A DNA stretch of 64,000 nucleotides from Pseudomonas sp. Os17 (lineage in GTDB: Bacteria; Pseudomonadota; Gammaproteobacteria; Pseudomonadales; Pseudomonadaceae), in the NCBI RefSeq assembly GCF_001547895.1, contig NZ_AP014627.1, positions 4,033,501-4,097,500 of the forward strand, written 5' to 3'. Position 1 is the stretch's first letter; each line of letters opens with the position of its first letter. Position numbers and translations under genes: made by a program. Under the pieces are notes generated by a model. That model saw only the letters and a program-made list of their open reading frames with translations, was not told the origin of the DNA and did no database searches. Below, piece after piece: positions 1 to 9,238 of this stretch.

Positions 1-236
1 TGGCACCGCCCTCCTACCCGACCGCGGTGCGTGCCACCGGCGTGGGCGCTGCCGTGGCCATCGGCCGCCTGGGCTCGGTGGCCGGCCCCCTGGCCGCCGG
101 GCAGATCCTCGCCGCCGGCGCCGGCACCGCCGGGGTTTTGCTGGCCACCTCGCCAGGGCTGGTCATCGCTGCGCTGTCGATCCTCACGGTCATCGCCCGG
201 GCCAACGCCACGCCCGAGCTCAAGCCTGCGCATTGA
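1..236 (+). CDS. MFS transporter, C-terminal fragment (5' end outside window)
   Basis: The open frame enters from the left edge (codons in phase with position 3) and ends with TGA at 234-236, giving about 77 residues. It holds a YPTAVRATGVG motif followed by a glycine/alanine-rich hydrophobic helix and a last hydrophobic segment. This is the usual C-terminal end of major facilitator superfamily carriers of the aromatic acid/proton symporter or metabolite/proton symporter type, where the motif lies just before helix 11. It would be an inner-membrane carrier. The substrate cannot be told from this piece. It converges on the TonB receptor gene next to it. Confidence 0.75.
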   Translation, partial: APPSYPTAVRATGVGAAVAIGRLGSVAGPLAAGQILAAGAGTAGVLLATSPGLVIAALSILTVIARANATPELKPAH

Positions 237-248
237 ACCTTGCACAGG

Positions 249-274
249 GCGGTTACCGGGCTCCCGGTAACCGC
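249..274. terminator. Perfect inverted repeat between convergent genes, probable bidirectional terminator
   Basis: Twelve-base arms (249-260 and 263-274) are separated by two bases. They lie in the short gap between the MFS gene (plus) and the TonB receptor gene (minus). Neither side has a strong T-run, so termination is inferred from position and stem strength. Confidence 0.5.
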
Positions 275-318
275 GCCAAGAAGCTTGGCCCGCGACTGCG
301 CACTGTTCGAGGACGGCC

Positions 319-2718
319 CTAGAACCCCACCGTCGCCGACACCAGCCAGGTGCGCGGCGTCGACAAGGTCAACCCCGCCGCGCTGTCGGACGAGCTTGCG
401 GCCGAGGCCCAGTAGGCGGTGTTGAGCACGTTCTCGACACTGGCGCGCAGGGTGATCGGTTTCTTGCCCAGCTCGAAGGCATAGCGCGCCCCCAGGTCAT
501 AGCGCTCCCAGCCGGGGATTTTCTGCTGGTTGGCCGGGTCCAGGTATTGCGAGCTGGAGTGAATCGCCCGCGCGGTCAGGGTCAGGCCGCGCAGGCTGTC
601 GATGTCCCATTCGGCGCCAAGGTTGGCGTTGACCACCGGCGAGCCGGTGCCGCGATTGCCGTCATACAGGCCCTGGCCGGTTTCGGTCTGCACGCTGTCG
701 AGCAGCATCAGCCCGCCCAGCAGGCGCACGCCGTCATGGGGCTCGCCGAAGACATTCAACTCCAGGCCCTGGTTGCGCAACTGACCATCGGGCTTGTAGT
801 TGTTGTTCTCGTCGTAGACATAGGACGGCTGCTGGATGCGAAACAGGCTGGCGCTCATGCCGAAACGGCCCAGGTCGTACTTGGCGCCGACCTCCACCTG
901 TTTGCTGCGATACGGGGCGAACACTTGGTTGGCATTGGTGGCGGTGGTCGGGGCGGTTGCGCCCTGGCTCAGGCCTTCCATGTAGTTGCTGTACAGCGAC
1001 AGCTGATCGGTGACCTTGACCACCAGGCCCAGGGCCGGGGACAGGGCCTTCTCGTCATTCACCGGTTCTTCGCGCACGCCATCGCTCCAGGTGCTGACCT
1101 GGACCCGCTGCAAGCGTGCGCCCAGGGTCAGCAGCACCCGATCCTCGGCAAGGCTTAAGGTGTCGGCCAGGGCCAGGCTGGTGAAGCGGTTTTCCGTGTG
1201 GGTGCTGGTGTCGAGGCGATTGGGACGCCCGGGCAACGGCAGCTCCACCGGGCGGTAGAGGTTGCTGACACCGCGCGGGTAGCGCTCGCCGGCGTTGTCG
1301 AAATCCATGTTGAAGCGGTTCAGGCTCAGGTTCACGCTGTGCCCGACCGGCCCGGTCTGAAACCCGCTGCGCAGGCCGATGACGGCGGTCTTGACGTCCT
1401 CGTCGCGACGGAAGGTGCGCGGGGTCACGGTGAAGTCGCCGGCGCTGTTGGTCACCTGCACCGCATGGCGCAGAAAGTCGTAGTTGCCTTTGCGCGCCCC
1501 CAGGGCGGCGTACACCATCACTGAATCGCTGAGATCATACTCGCCGCGCAGCGCGCCGAAGCTGTCCTTGGAATGGGCATAGGTCCAGGACTGGGCGATG
1601 TTGTGGCGGATGTCTTCGGCCTTGGGCATTTTCGCCGTGGCCGCCACTTCGACCCGCTCGATCGGCGCGTCGGCGTGACGTTCCTGGTGCCCCAGGTCCA
1701 GGGACAGGCGCAGCCGCTCATCACGCAGGTCGAGGCCGATGACTCCGGTTTCGCGCTGGAGCTGCTGGTGGTCCCACTCGGTGTCGCCGGACTGGCGCAC
1801 ACCATTGAAACGCAGGCCGAAGCGGTTGCCCTCGCCAAAGCGCCGGCCGATGTCCACCGCGCCACCGGTCTGCCCGGCGGACGCATAGAGTGCGGTGAAC
1901 TCGGTCAGGGGAGTGTCCGCGGCGCGCTTGGGCTCGATGTTGATGCCGCCGCCGACGCTGCCCCGGGGCGCAATCCCGCCCAGCAGCATGCCCGGACCCT
2001 TGAGCACATCCAGGCGCCCGACCATTTCCATGTCGATGGCGTAGGTCGGCAGGATCCCGTACAGGCCGCCGTAGGACACGTCACTGTTGAACAGGCTGAA
2101 GCCGCGCACCGAGAACTGCTCGAAACGCCCGCTGGCCGGGTTGGTGGTGCGAACCGAAGGGTCGCTGGCCACGGCGTCGCCCAGGGTTCGCGCCTGCTGG
2201 TTCTTCAGCGCCTCGGCGGTGTAGGACGTGAGGTTGAACGGGGTGTCCATGAAATCGCGGTCGCCGAGCAGGCCCTGGCTGCCCTTGCGATCCACCTGGC
2301 CCCCGGCATAGGGCTCGCCGCTGACAGGGAGATCGCTGCCGAGAATCGAGGTGGCGGGCAGCGCCAGGCCGCCGGCCTCGGGGACCGGCGCCAGGGTGTA
2401 GGCCTGTTCGCCCACCGCGTGCAACTGCAGGCCCGAACCCTGCAGCAGCCGGGCAAAGCCCTCCTGCACCGCGAACTCACCGGAAAGCCCGGGGCTGCTG
2501 CGCCCTTCGACCAGCCGCGGGTCCACCGCCAGATCGACTCCGGACAGCCCGGCAAAGCGGGTCAGGACAGCGCCCAGGCTGCCGGCCGGCACCTGGTAGC
2601 TGCGGCGGCCACCCTCCTCGGCCCAGCTCAAGGGAACCAGCAACGGGCTGGCGCTCAGGCTCAGCAGCAGACTCAGACGCAACAAGGGACGCACAGCAGC
2701 AGGCATGACGCAGGGCAT
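319..2718 (-). CDS. TonB-dependent siderophore receptor with N-terminal signalling (STN) domain
   Basis: The 799-residue product is an outer-membrane receptor that would import a ferric siderophore using TonB energy. A signal peptide ends near residue 33 (LSWA/EEGG). A secretin/TonB N-terminal (STN) signalling domain spans about 38-112, a plug domain about 155-265, and the rest is the beta barrel, which ends in a terminal aromatic residue (TVGF). The STN domain fits cell-surface signalling through the FecR- and FecI-like genes just upstream (2785-4238), from which it is 66 bases away. The start at 2718 has a purine-rich AGAGAG upstream; an in-frame ATG four codons later is possible. The ligand is not known; FecA/FpvA/FhuE-type families are the relatives. 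Confidence 0.9.
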   Translation of the reverse strand: MPCVMPAAVRPLLRLSLLLSLSASPLLVPLSWAEEGGRRSYQVPAGSLGAVLTRFAGLSGVDLAVDPRLVEGRSSPGLSGEFAVQEGFARLLQGSGLQLHAVGEQAYTLAPVPEAGGLALPATSILGSDLPVSGEPYAGGQVDRKGSQGLLGDRDFMDTPFNLTSYTAEALKNQQARTLGDAVASDPSVRTTNPASGRFEQFSVRGFSLFNSDVSYGGLYGILPTYAIDMEMVGRLDVLKGPGMLLGGIAPRGSVGGGINIEPKRAADTPLTEFTALYASAGQTGGAVDIGRRFGEGNRFGLRFNGVRQSGDTEWDHQQLQRETGVIGLDLRDERLRLSLDLGHQERHADAPIERVEVAATAKMPKAEDIRHNIAQSWTYAHSKDSFGALRGEYDLSDSVMVYAALGARKGNYDFLRHAVQVTNSAGDFTVTPRTFRRDEDVKTAVIGLRSGFQTGPVGHSVNLSLNRFNMDFDNAGERYPRGVSNLYRPVELPLPGRPNRLDTSTHTENRFTSLALADTLSLAEDRVLLTLGARLQRVQVSTWSDGVREEPVNDEKALSPALGLVVKVTDQLSLYSNYMEGLSQGATAPTTATNANQVFAPYRSKQVEVGAKYDLGRFGMSASLFRIQQPSYVYDENNNYKPDGQLRNQGLELNVFGEPHDGVRLLGGLMLLDSVQTETGQGLYDGNRGTGSPVVNANLGAEWDIDSLRGLTLTARAIHSSSQYLDPANQQKIPGWERYDLGARYAFELGKKPITLRASVENVLNTAYWASAASSSDSAAGLTLSTPRTWLVSATVGF

Positions 2719-2784
2719 TGAAGAGGCTCTCTTTTTCGTTCACTTACCTGCAATGACAGGCACCTGGAAAAAAGGGGACAGCCC

Positions 2785-3732
2785 TCAAGCGAGTTTTTTA
2801 CGCGAACGCAGCGTGACCCAGAAACGCGTCCGCGCCTGCACCTCCAGTGGCAGGCTGGCGGCCAGCAAGGCCAGCACCCGGTCGGTGTCCTCGACACGGA
2901 AACTGCCGGTGACCCGCAGCGCCTCCAACTCCGGGTCCCAGCGCAACACGCCGCGGCGGTAACGACTCAACTCGCGCAAAAAATCCCCCAGCGGCTGGTC
3001 CTGGGCCAGCAACACCCCTTCGCGCCAACCGGGTATCGCGCTGTCGAAGACCTGCGGCAACCCGGCGCCGGAAGCCTGCAGACTGACCTGCTGCCCGCCG
3101 TGCAGGGTCAGGGCCGGCCCCTGCAAGGGCTGCACCTGGACCACGCCGCTGACCACCGAGACCCGACAGCCGAGGCGCTCCTGGCGCACGCAGACTTCGC
3201 TCTGGCTGACCCGCACCCGACCGAAGTCGGTGTACAGGGTCAGGGCCGAATGGCCCGGCACCCTGAGCGCGATCTCGCCCTGCACCAGAGTCAGGCGGCG
3301 CGCCGCCAGGTCCAGGTCCAGCGCCGTGGCGGTATTGAGTTGCAGGAAACTGCCGTCGGCCAGGGACAGCTGCCTGCGCTCGCCGGTGGCGGTGTGCAGG
3401 TCGGCGCGCCACGCCTCCAGGGGCAATTGCCGGCTCAGCCACCAGGCGCTCGGCACCAGCAGCGCCACTCCCAGGCCGCGCTTGAGCAGGGCCCGACGTC
3501 CCACTTGCGGGCGGTCGAGGCTGGCCAGGGCCAGGGCCGGGGGCAGTTCGGCGAAACGTTGGCGCAACAGTTGGGCTTTCTGCCAGGCCTGTTCGTGGCT
3601 GGCGCAGCGCTCGCGCCATTGTTGCAGGCCCTGCTGGTCGCTCTCGCTGGCGCTGCCGGACTCCAGTAAGGCCAGCCAGCGCGCCGCGGCGCGGGCGACC
3701 TGGCGCGGATCGCTGCCGGTGGACGAGGTCAC
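2785..3732 (-). CDS. FecR-family anti-sigma factor
   Basis: The 315-residue protein has the FecR layout. A cytoplasmic N-terminal helical domain (about 1-85) has the WLALLESG pattern and a conserved tryptophan-containing region. A single membrane segment lies near 88-105 after a basic RRALLKRG stretch (twin-Arg-like). A periplasmic domain follows, carrying the T-A-T-G-E-R-R-Q-L-x-L-x-D-G-S motif at about 115-130. FecR proteins bind the receptor's STN domain outside and the sigma factor inside. Its start overlaps the sigma-factor stop by 4 bases (3729-3732), so the two are translationally coupled. The receptor gene lies downstream. Confidence 0.92.
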   Translation of the reverse strand: MTSSTGSDPRQVARAAARWLALLESGSASESDQQGLQQWRERCASHEQAWQKAQLLRQRFAELPPALALASLDRPQVGRRALLKRGLGVALLVPSAWWLSRQLPLEAWRADLHTATGERRQLSLADGSFLQLNTATALDLDLAARRLTLVQGEIALRVPGHSALTLYTDFGRVRVSQSEVCVRQERLGCRVSVVSGVVQVQPLQGPALTLHGGQQVSLQASGAGLPQVFDSAIPGWREGVLLAQDQPLGDFLRELSRYRRGVLRWDPELEALRVTGSFRVEDTDRVLALLAASLPLEVQARTRFWVTLRSRKKLA

Positions 3733-4238
3733 AGCTCCACCAGCAGGCAGTGTTCGTAGGCTTGGGCCATGTAGCGCTTGACCGTGCGCTCGCTCACCCG
3801 CAGGCGCTCGGCAATCTCGCGGTAACCCAGGCCTTCCAGCTGGCTCCAGAGAAACGCCCGGCGCACCGGATGGGGCAGGCCATCGAGCAGCTCGTCCAGC
3901 GCCTGCAGCGCTTGCAGGACAATCCAGCGCTGTTCGGGCGAAGGCACGCAGGCCTCGGGCAAGGTCGCCAGGGCGTTGAGGTAGGCCTGTTCGAGGCTGC
4001 GCCGCTGATGGAAGTTGATCAGCAAGCGCTTGCCCACGGTCAGCAGGTAGGCCCGCGGCTCCTGCAACTGGGCCAGGGGTTGGGTGCTGCCGAGCACCCG
4101 CAGGAAGGTGTCCTGGCTCAGGTCGGCGGCATCCCAGGCGTTGCCCAGGCGTCGCCGCAGCCAGCTTTCAAGCCAACTGCGGTGCTCACGGTACAGGTTG
4201 TCGAAGGTGTGCTCCGTTGGCAGTACGGCGTCATTCAT
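3729..4238 (-). CDS. ECF sigma factor, FecI family
   Basis: A 169-residue extracytoplasmic-function sigma factor. Region 2 is at about 10-75 (YREHRSWLESWLRRRLG, then DLSQDTFLRVL). Region 4 is at about 115-165 with the helix-turn-helix GYREIAERLRVSERTVKRYM. FecI-type factors turn on a receptor gene when the cognate siderophore is bound outside. It is the first gene of a sigma, anti-sigma, receptor unit reading leftward. A Fur-box-like site lies about 27 bases upstream of the start, so iron starvation probably induces the unit. Confidence 0.93.
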   Translation of the reverse strand: MNDAVLPTEHTFDNLYREHRSWLESWLRRRLGNAWDAADLSQDTFLRVLGSTQPLAQLQEPRAYLLTVGKRLLINFHQRRSLEQAYLNALATLPEACVPSPEQRWIVLQALQALDELLDGLPHPVRRAFLWSQLEGLGYREIAERLRVSERTVKRYMAQAYEHCLLVEL

Positions 4239-4264
4239 GGCAAGGGCACCCGGCGTGGCACGTT

Positions 4265-4290
4265 AAATCAAATGAGACTCATTCTATTTA
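4265..4290 (-). promoter_or_regulatory. Candidate Fur box upstream of ECF sigma gene
   Basis: The site contains the near palindrome AATGAGACTCATT in an AT-rich setting between 4265 and 4290. It resembles the Fur 7-1-7 repeats (TGAnAATnATTnTCA type). It sits directly in front of the FecI-like gene, where Fur repression is the rule in Pseudomonas. Confidence 0.6.
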
Positions 4291-4424
4291 ATATCGCTCA
4301 CCGGCACACCTTCTTTTGTTGCCCTGGTCCTGGCGTGCCCCGCCCCGCTCATGCCCCATCGGCGCACTGGCCAGGTTCAGACCGGCGCCGCGCGGGCTCC
4401 TGGCAGCCCCCACGCCACAGCCGG

Positions 4425-6035
4425 CTACCACAGCGCAATATGGGAGTCCGCCCGGGGCTCGGTGCCGCCACAGAACACGCCGCTGACCGGGTCGCGCAGA
4501 ATGATCTGGCCGCGTCCGTAGTTGAGCGAGTCGTGGGCGATCTGCACCTGATGGCCGCGCCGGGCCAGGGCGTTGGCCAGATCGCCCGAGGCGCCCTGCT
4601 CGATGCCCACGCGCATGTCCCCCAGCCATTGCCAGCGCGGCGCATCCAGTGCGGCCTGCGGGTTGAGGCCGAAATCCACCAGGTTCATGACCATCTGCAC
4701 ATGGCCCTGGGGCTGCATGTAGCCGCCCATCACGCCGAACGGCCCGAGGGGCACACCGGCCTGGCTGAGAAAGCCCGGGATGATGGTGTGGAAGGTCTTC
4801 TTGCCCGGCGCCAGAGCGTTGGCGTGCGCCGGGTCGAGGCTGAATTCCTGGCCACGGTTCTGCAGGGCGATGCCGCTGTCCGGCAGCACCACCCCGGAGC
4901 CGAAGCCGTGATAGTTGCTCTGGATGAACGACACCATGTTGCCCTCGGCATCCGCCGTGGCCAGGTACACCGTACCGCTGGCATGGGGGTCGCCGGGTTT
5001 GGGCGGTTGCGCCTGTTCGGCGATCTGCCCCCGCCGCCGGGCGCTGTAGGCGTCGCTGAGCAGATCGGCCACCGCCACGCGCATGTGCGCCGGGTCGGTG
5101 ATGTGGTGCAGGCCGTCGCTGTAGGCCAGCTTCATCGCCTCCAGCTGGCGGTGCCAGGTCTGCTGGCTGTCACGCTGGTCGAAGTCGAAGCCTTCGAGGA
5201 TCTTCAGCGCCATCAGCGCCACCAGCCCCTGGCCGCTGGGAGGGATCTCCCAGACCTGATAGCCGCGGTAATCGACCTTGATCGGTTGCACCCACTGCGC
5301 CCTGTAGCCCTCAAGGTCACTGGCCCGCAGGTAGCCGCCGGTGGCCCGGGAATGGGCGTCCAGGCGCTGGGCCAGTTCGCCGCGATAGAAGCTCTCGCAC
5401 AGGCTGGCCGCCAGTTCCTGCAGGGTCCGCGCCTGGGCCGGGTTGCGAAACACCTCCCCGGCCCGGGGCGCGCGGCCGTCGATCAGGAAGGTGTCGAACC
5501 AGGGTTGCAACAGCGGGTCGCGGTGGGGAGCGAACTCCTCCAGGGCGATCTGCCATTGCCGGGCGACCACCGGCGACAGGGGGAAACCGTCCCGGGCCAG
5601 TTCAATGGCCGGTTGCAGCAACTGGGCAAAGGGCAGCTTGCCGAAGCGCCGGGACAGTTCGGCCCAGGCCGAGGGGCAGCCCGGCACGGTGACCGGGGTC
5701 CAGCCATACAGCGGCATCTGCGCGTGCCCGGCGGCCCGCACCGCCTCGATGCTCAGGGCGGCCGGGGCCTGGCCGTTGGCACTCAGGCCATGCAACTGGC
5801 CCTGGGTCCAGACCAGGGCAAAGGCGTCGCCCCCCAGGCCGCAGCCCGTGGGTTCGACCACCGTCAGCACTGCGGCGCTGGCAATCGCGGCGTCGATGGC
5901 ATTACCACCGCCACGCATGATCTCGATCCCGGCCTCGGCGGCCAGGGGCTGGGACGCGGCGACCATGCCGCGACGGGCATACACGCTCTGGCGTTGTGAG
6001 GCGTAGGGGTACTCATGGGCAGAAAAATTCAGCAT
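4425..6035 (-). CDS. Gamma-glutamyltransferase-family enzyme, no signal peptide
   Basis: The 536-residue Ntn-hydrolase is expected to cleave itself before a threonine and then hydrolyse or transfer gamma-glutamyl groups, for example from glutathione or gamma-glutamylated amines. The nucleophile is Thr355 in SGTVYLATAD, aligned with the TTHYS motif of E. coli GGT. The early GGGNAIDAAIA and CGLGGDAF motifs (about 42-72) and the late GPFGVMGGYMQPQGH substrate loop are also present. No signal peptide is seen, unlike classical periplasmic GGT, so it resembles cytoplasmic YwrD-like members. It follows an amino-acid ABC transporter by 36 bases on the same strand, which suggests it processes an imported gamma-glutamyl compound. 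The substrate is inferred, not shown. Confidence 0.9.
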   Translation of the reverse strand: MLNFSAHEYPYASQRQSVYARRGMVAASQPLAAEAGIEIMRGGGNAIDAAIASAAVLTVVEPTGCGLGGDAFALVWTQGQLHGLSANGQAPAALSIEAVRAAGHAQMPLYGWTPVTVPGCPSAWAELSRRFGKLPFAQLLQPAIELARDGFPLSPVVARQWQIALEEFAPHRDPLLQPWFDTFLIDGRAPRAGEVFRNPAQARTLQELAASLCESFYRGELAQRLDAHSRATGGYLRASDLEGYRAQWVQPIKVDYRGYQVWEIPPSGQGLVALMALKILEGFDFDQRDSQQTWHRQLEAMKLAYSDGLHHITDPAHMRVAVADLLSDAYSARRRGQIAEQAQPPKPGDPHASGTVYLATADAEGNMVSFIQSNYHGFGSGVVLPDSGIALQNRGQEFSLDPAHANALAPGKKTFHTIIPGFLSQAGVPLGPFGVMGGYMQPQGHVQMVMNLVDFGLNPQAALDAPRWQWLGDMRVGIEQGASGDLANALARRGHQVQIAHDSLNYGRGQIILRDPVSGVFCGGTEPRADSHIALW

Positions 6036-6071
6036 GGCAAAGGCTCGTGCAAGGGTTGAGGCCGCAAAAAA

Positions 6072-6851
6072 TCACAGCACGCGGCTGAGAAAGGCTTGGG
6101 TCCGCGGGTGGCTGGGGCGGCTGAAGATCTGTTCCGGCGGCCCCTGCTCGATCAGTTCGCCCTGGTCGAGCACCACCACCCGGTCGGCCACCTCCCGGGC
6201 AAAGCCCATCTCGTGGGTGACCACCACCATGGTCATGCCCTCTTGCGCCAGCTGCTTCATCACCTGCAGCACCTCGCCCACGGTTTCCGGGTCCAGGGCG
6301 CTGGTGGGCTCGTCGAAGAGCATGGCCTGGGGCTTCATCGCCAGGGCCCGGGCGATGGCCACCCGTTGCTGCTGGCCGCCGGACAGCATCGACGGGTAGT
6401 GCCCGGCCTTGTCCGCCAGGCCGACCCGGGCGAGCAAGGCCCGGGCCTGCTCCACCGCTTCGGCCCGGGGCACGCCGAGGACCTGGATCGGCGCTTCGAT
6501 GATGTTTTCCAGGGCCGTCATGTGGGGAAACAGGTTGAAGCGCTGGAACACCATGCCGATGTCCCGGCGCTGGCGGGCGATGTTGCGCTCGCTATCGCGC
6601 ACCAGGCTGCCGTCGGCGCGCTCGCGATAGCCCATGGCCCGGCCGTTGACCCGGATCAGCCCGGACTGGATCTGCTCCAGCAGATTGATGCAGCGGATGA
6701 AGGTGGTCTTGCCCGAGCCCGAGGCGCCGATCAGCACCACCACTTCACCGCGGCGTACCGACAGGGAAATGCCCTTGAGGATCTGCAGGGCGCCGAACGA
6801 CTTGTGCAGGTCCCGGGCCTCGATGATCAGGTCTTCACTCTGGTGTGCCAT
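6072..6851 (-). CDS. Polar amino-acid ABC transporter, ATP-binding subunit
   Basis: A 259-residue ATPase of the GlnQ/HisP type. It has Walker [10 protein letters not shown] (near 37-45), Q-loop region [11 protein letters not shown], signature LSGGQQQR, Walker [12 protein letters not shown] and switch THEMGFA. It powers the permease encoded just upstream. An ATG at 6851 is preferred over an in-frame TTG at 6857 that overlaps the permease stop, because GGGGAC lies at a suitable distance before the ATG. Binding protein, permease, ATPase and gamma-glutamyltransferase genes follow one another on the minus strand, indicating one operon. Confidence 0.93.
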   Translation of the reverse strand: MAHQSEDLIIEARDLHKSFGALQILKGISLSVRRGEVVVLIGASGSGKTTFIRCINLLEQIQSGLIRVNGRAMGYRERADGSLVRDSERNIARQRRDIGMVFQRFNLFPHMTALENIIEAPIQVLGVPRAEAVEQARALLARVGLADKAGHYPSMLSGGQQQRVAIARALAMKPQAMLFDEPTSALDPETVGEVLQVMKQLAQEGMTMVVVTHEMGFAREVADRVVVLDQGELIEQGPPEQIFSRPSHPRTQAFLSRVL

Positions 6852-6853
6852 GT

Positions 6854-7627
6854 TCAACGTCCCCGCAGCAATTTGAAGGTGTGGCGCCCGAACATCCGGT
6901 GGCCGGCGGCCGGCGGCGCGGGTCGGTCACTCTGGCCGAAACGCTTTTCCAGCCAGCGCTGGAAGAAGCCCCACAGGGTGGTCAGCAGCAGGAAGTAGAG
7001 GGCCACCACCAAGTACAGCTCGAACACCCGGAAGGTCGCCGAAGTGACCATCTGCGTGCTCAGCAGCAGCTCCTGCACGCCGATCACGCTGACCAGGGTG
7101 GTGTTCTTGAGCATCACGTTGAACTCGTTGCCCAGGGGCGGAACGATCACCCGGAACGCCTGGGGCAGGACGATGCGCCGCATCAGCTTGGCGAAGGTCA
7201 TGCCCAGGCAGCGCCCGGCCTCGTACTGGCCCTTGTCCACGGCGCCGATCCCGGCGCGGATGATCTCCGCCATGTAGGCGCCTTCGTTGAGGCCCAGGGC
7301 GATGATCGCCGCCTGGATGTTGCCCGGCACCACCAGGCCGAACAGTTGCAGGTCCTCGAAACGGAAGATCCCGCCAGCCGCCAGGGCGGTGTAGAGAAAG
7401 ACGATCTGCACCAGCAACGGCGTGCCGCGCATCAGCCACACGTAAAAACGTACCGGCAGGTGCAGCAAGGGGTTGCGCGACAGGCGCAGCAGCGCCGCCG
7501 CCAGCCCCAGGACACAGCCCAGCGCCATGCCCAGGACACTGATCACGCACGTCAGCCAGAGCCCGGTGAGGTACACCCCGCTGGGTTGCAGCAGGTACTG
7601 CCAGAACACATCCCAATTGAAATTCAT
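6854..7627 (-). CDS. Polar amino-acid ABC transporter, permease subunit
   Basis: The 257-residue inner-membrane protein is of the HisM/GlnP family. It has about five hydrophobic segments and the EAA loop, with the core [24 protein letters not shown] (about 143-166), which contacts the ATPase. Only one permease gene is present, so it would act as a homodimer. It is separated by 12 bases from the binding-protein gene and abuts the ATPase gene. Confidence 0.93.
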   Translation of the reverse strand: MNFNWDVFWQYLLQPSGVYLTGLWLTCVISVLGMALGCVLGLAAALLRLSRNPLLHLPVRFYVWLMRGTPLLVQIVFLYTALAAGGIFRFEDLQLFGLVVPGNIQAAIIALGLNEGAYMAEIIRAGIGAVDKGQYEAGRCLGMTFAKLMRRIVLPQAFRVIVPPLGNEFNVMLKNTTLVSVIGVQELLLSTQMVTSATFRVFELYLVVALYFLLLTTLWGFFQRWLEKRFGQSDRPAPPAAGHRMFGRHTFKLLRGR

Positions 7628-7639
7628 CGCGGCGCTGCC

Positions 7640-8446
7640 TCAGTTCAGGGTGTCGCTGCTGACCTGCCACTGGCTCAGCAACCGGGCATAGCTGCCGTCG
7701 CTGCGCATGTCGTTGATGATCTGCTGCACCGCGGCGCTCAACTGCGCATCGTCCTTGCGGATGCCCAGGCCGGTGAGGATCCGGCTGAAGGCCGGCACCC
7801 CTTCCTGAAACAGGTCCGGGGCCATGGCGGCGTAGTAGCCGGCGGTTTCCACGGTGGTGCCGTAGGCGTCCACCTGACGGATACGCAAGGCCTGGAAGGC
7901 ATCGGTGTCGCTGTTGTAGACCACCAGTGTCATCGGTGCCTTGCCAGCCTGGGCGAGGCTGGCGTTGTGGGCGTCCAGCAGGGTCTTGATGGTCGAGCCG
8001 TTGAGCACCGCAACCTTGCGCCCGGACAAATCATCCAGGCTCTTGATCGCCTTGGGGTTGCCCTTGGGCACCACCACCGACTGGCTGGAATACATGTAGT
8101 TGACGATGTCGATCACTTCGCGCCGTTCGGGCTTGTCGAACAGCTGGTCGACGATCATGTCGCACTGCCGGGCCAGCAGCGCCGGGAGCAACCCGGAGAA
8201 CGGAATCACCCGCCATTGCACCTCCTTGTTGCCCAGGCGGCGGGCGATTTCCAGGCCCAGGTCGACGCTCAGCCCGCGGGGCTTCTGGGCTTGGTCGAAA
8301 GACACCAGGGGCGGTGAATCCATCCCCGAGCAATAGGTGAGCTTGTCGACCTGTTGCAGGCGCTCCGGCACCTGGGGCGCGGCGGCGGCCCACTGTGCAC
8401 AGAGTCCCAGGGATACGGCCACCAGCAAGGCGCGGCGTTTATGCAT
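7640..8446 (-). CDS. Periplasmic amino-acid-binding protein (ABC transporter)
   Basis: A solute-binding protein of family 3 (about 268 residues). The signal peptide begins MHKRRALLVAVSLGLC and is cleaved after AQWAAA. The ATG at 8446 is chosen over one nine codons upstream because GGAG lies about 9 bases before it and it gives a clean signal peptide. The mature chain has the family features CSGMDSPPLVSFD, SVDLGLEIARRLG and the second-lobe VAVLNGSTIKTLLD. It would deliver a polar or gamma-glutamyl amino acid to the neighbouring permease. The ligand is unknown. Confidence 0.9.
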   Translation of the reverse strand: MHKRRALLVAVSLGLCAQWAAAAPQVPERLQQVDKLTYCSGMDSPPLVSFDQAQKPRGLSVDLGLEIARRLGNKEVQWRVIPFSGLLPALLARQCDMIVDQLFDKPERREVIDIVNYMYSSQSVVVPKGNPKAIKSLDDLSGRKVAVLNGSTIKTLLDAHNASLAQAGKAPMTLVVYNSDTDAFQALRIRQVDAYGTTVETAGYYAAMAPDLFQEGVPAFSRILTGLGIRKDDAQLSAAVQQIINDMRSDGSYARLLSQWQVSSDTLN

Positions 8447-8521
8447 GACCAGACACTCCACTTCGTTGAACAACGGGGGCAGGATTCAAAGTCAACACAA
8501 GGGGCGGGCTCGGGCCCGCTT

Positions 8522-9190
8522 CTATTGTTCCGTTTGCAGAAACTGGATCAGCGCCGGCACCGTGCCCTCGATGTGCTCGCGCACCACCGCTTCGGCACGC
8601 TCGGCATCGCCGGCGCGAATCGCATCGAGGATCACCGCGTGCTCCTGGCGGGCGCTGAGGGGTTTTTCGCCGTGTTGCAGCCACAGGCGCATGGGCGCCT
8701 CCACCAGCGAATAGAGGGCCGAGATCTGCTTCATCAGCCGGGGCCGGCCGCTGAGGCTGCACAGGTATTCATGGAAGGCCCGATGGCGGCTGACCCACTC
8801 GGCGCTCTCGTCACGGTAGTCGTCCATCTCGTCCAGCAGCCGTTCCAGGGCCGCCAGCTGGCGCTCGCCGATACGCCCCACCGCCACCCGCACCGCCAGG
8901 CCTTCGAGGGCGCTGCGCATCTCGAACACTTCGTGCAGCTCTTCGATGTCCAGGCCGCTGACCACCGCCCCGCGATTGGGCCGCAGGGTCACCAGGCCCT
9001 GGGCATCGAGGCGGCGAAAGGCTTCGCGCACCGGCATGCGGCTCATGCCGATCTCGCTGGCGATGTCCTCGGCGATCAGCCGGTCGCCCTTGCGGTAGCG
9101 GCCGCCGCAGATCGCCTCCAGGAGAAAGTTGTAGGCCTCCTCCTCGGCGGTCAGCGGCTGGCGGTCAACGTAGGCGGGAGCGAATTGCAT
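8522..9190 (-). CDS. GntR-family transcriptional regulator, FCD (FadR-type) domain
   Basis: A 222-residue repressor-type protein. The winged helix-turn-helix is at about 15-75 (AEDIASEIGMSRMPVREAFRRLDAQGLV), and an all-helical FCD ligand-binding domain follows at about 90-215. The start at 9190 (AGGTG upstream) is favoured over a longer frame from 9265. It is transcribed ahead of the amino-acid transporter/gamma-glutamyltransferase genes in the same direction and 75 bases from them. It probably controls them and itself through the operator at 9200-9238. Confidence 0.9.
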   Translation of the reverse strand: MQFAPAYVDRQPLTAEEEAYNFLLEAICGGRYRKGDRLIAEDIASEIGMSRMPVREAFRRLDAQGLVTLRPNRGAVVSGLDIEELHEVFEMRSALEGLAVRVAVGRIGERQLAALERLLDEMDDYRDESAEWVSRHRAFHEYLCSLSGRPRLMKQISALYSLVEAPMRLWLQHGEKPLSARQEHAVILDAIRAGDAERAEAVVREHIEGTVPALIQFLQTEQ

Positions 9191-9199
9191 AGAGGCACC

Positions 9200-9238
9200 T
9201 TTTGTATTTTTGTATCCAATTATCCATAGATACAAAAA
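9200..9238. promoter_or_regulatory. Candidate GntR/FCD operator: tandem plus inverted TTTTGTAT motifs
   Basis: Two adjacent copies of TTTTGTAT (9200-9207, 9208-9215) face an inverted copy (ATACAAAA, 9230-9237). The inner pair forms perfect 10-base arms (9207-9216 and 9229-9238). The TTGTAT/ATACAA halves match the operator style of FadR-subfamily regulators. The site lies only 10 bases before the regulator start, as expected for autorepression. Confidence 0.6.

Noticed and set aside
3750..5999. 749-codon plus-strand frame across the sigma factor and GGT genes
   Set aside because: It crosses two well-supported opposite-strand genes and the Fur-box promoter, and has no domain.
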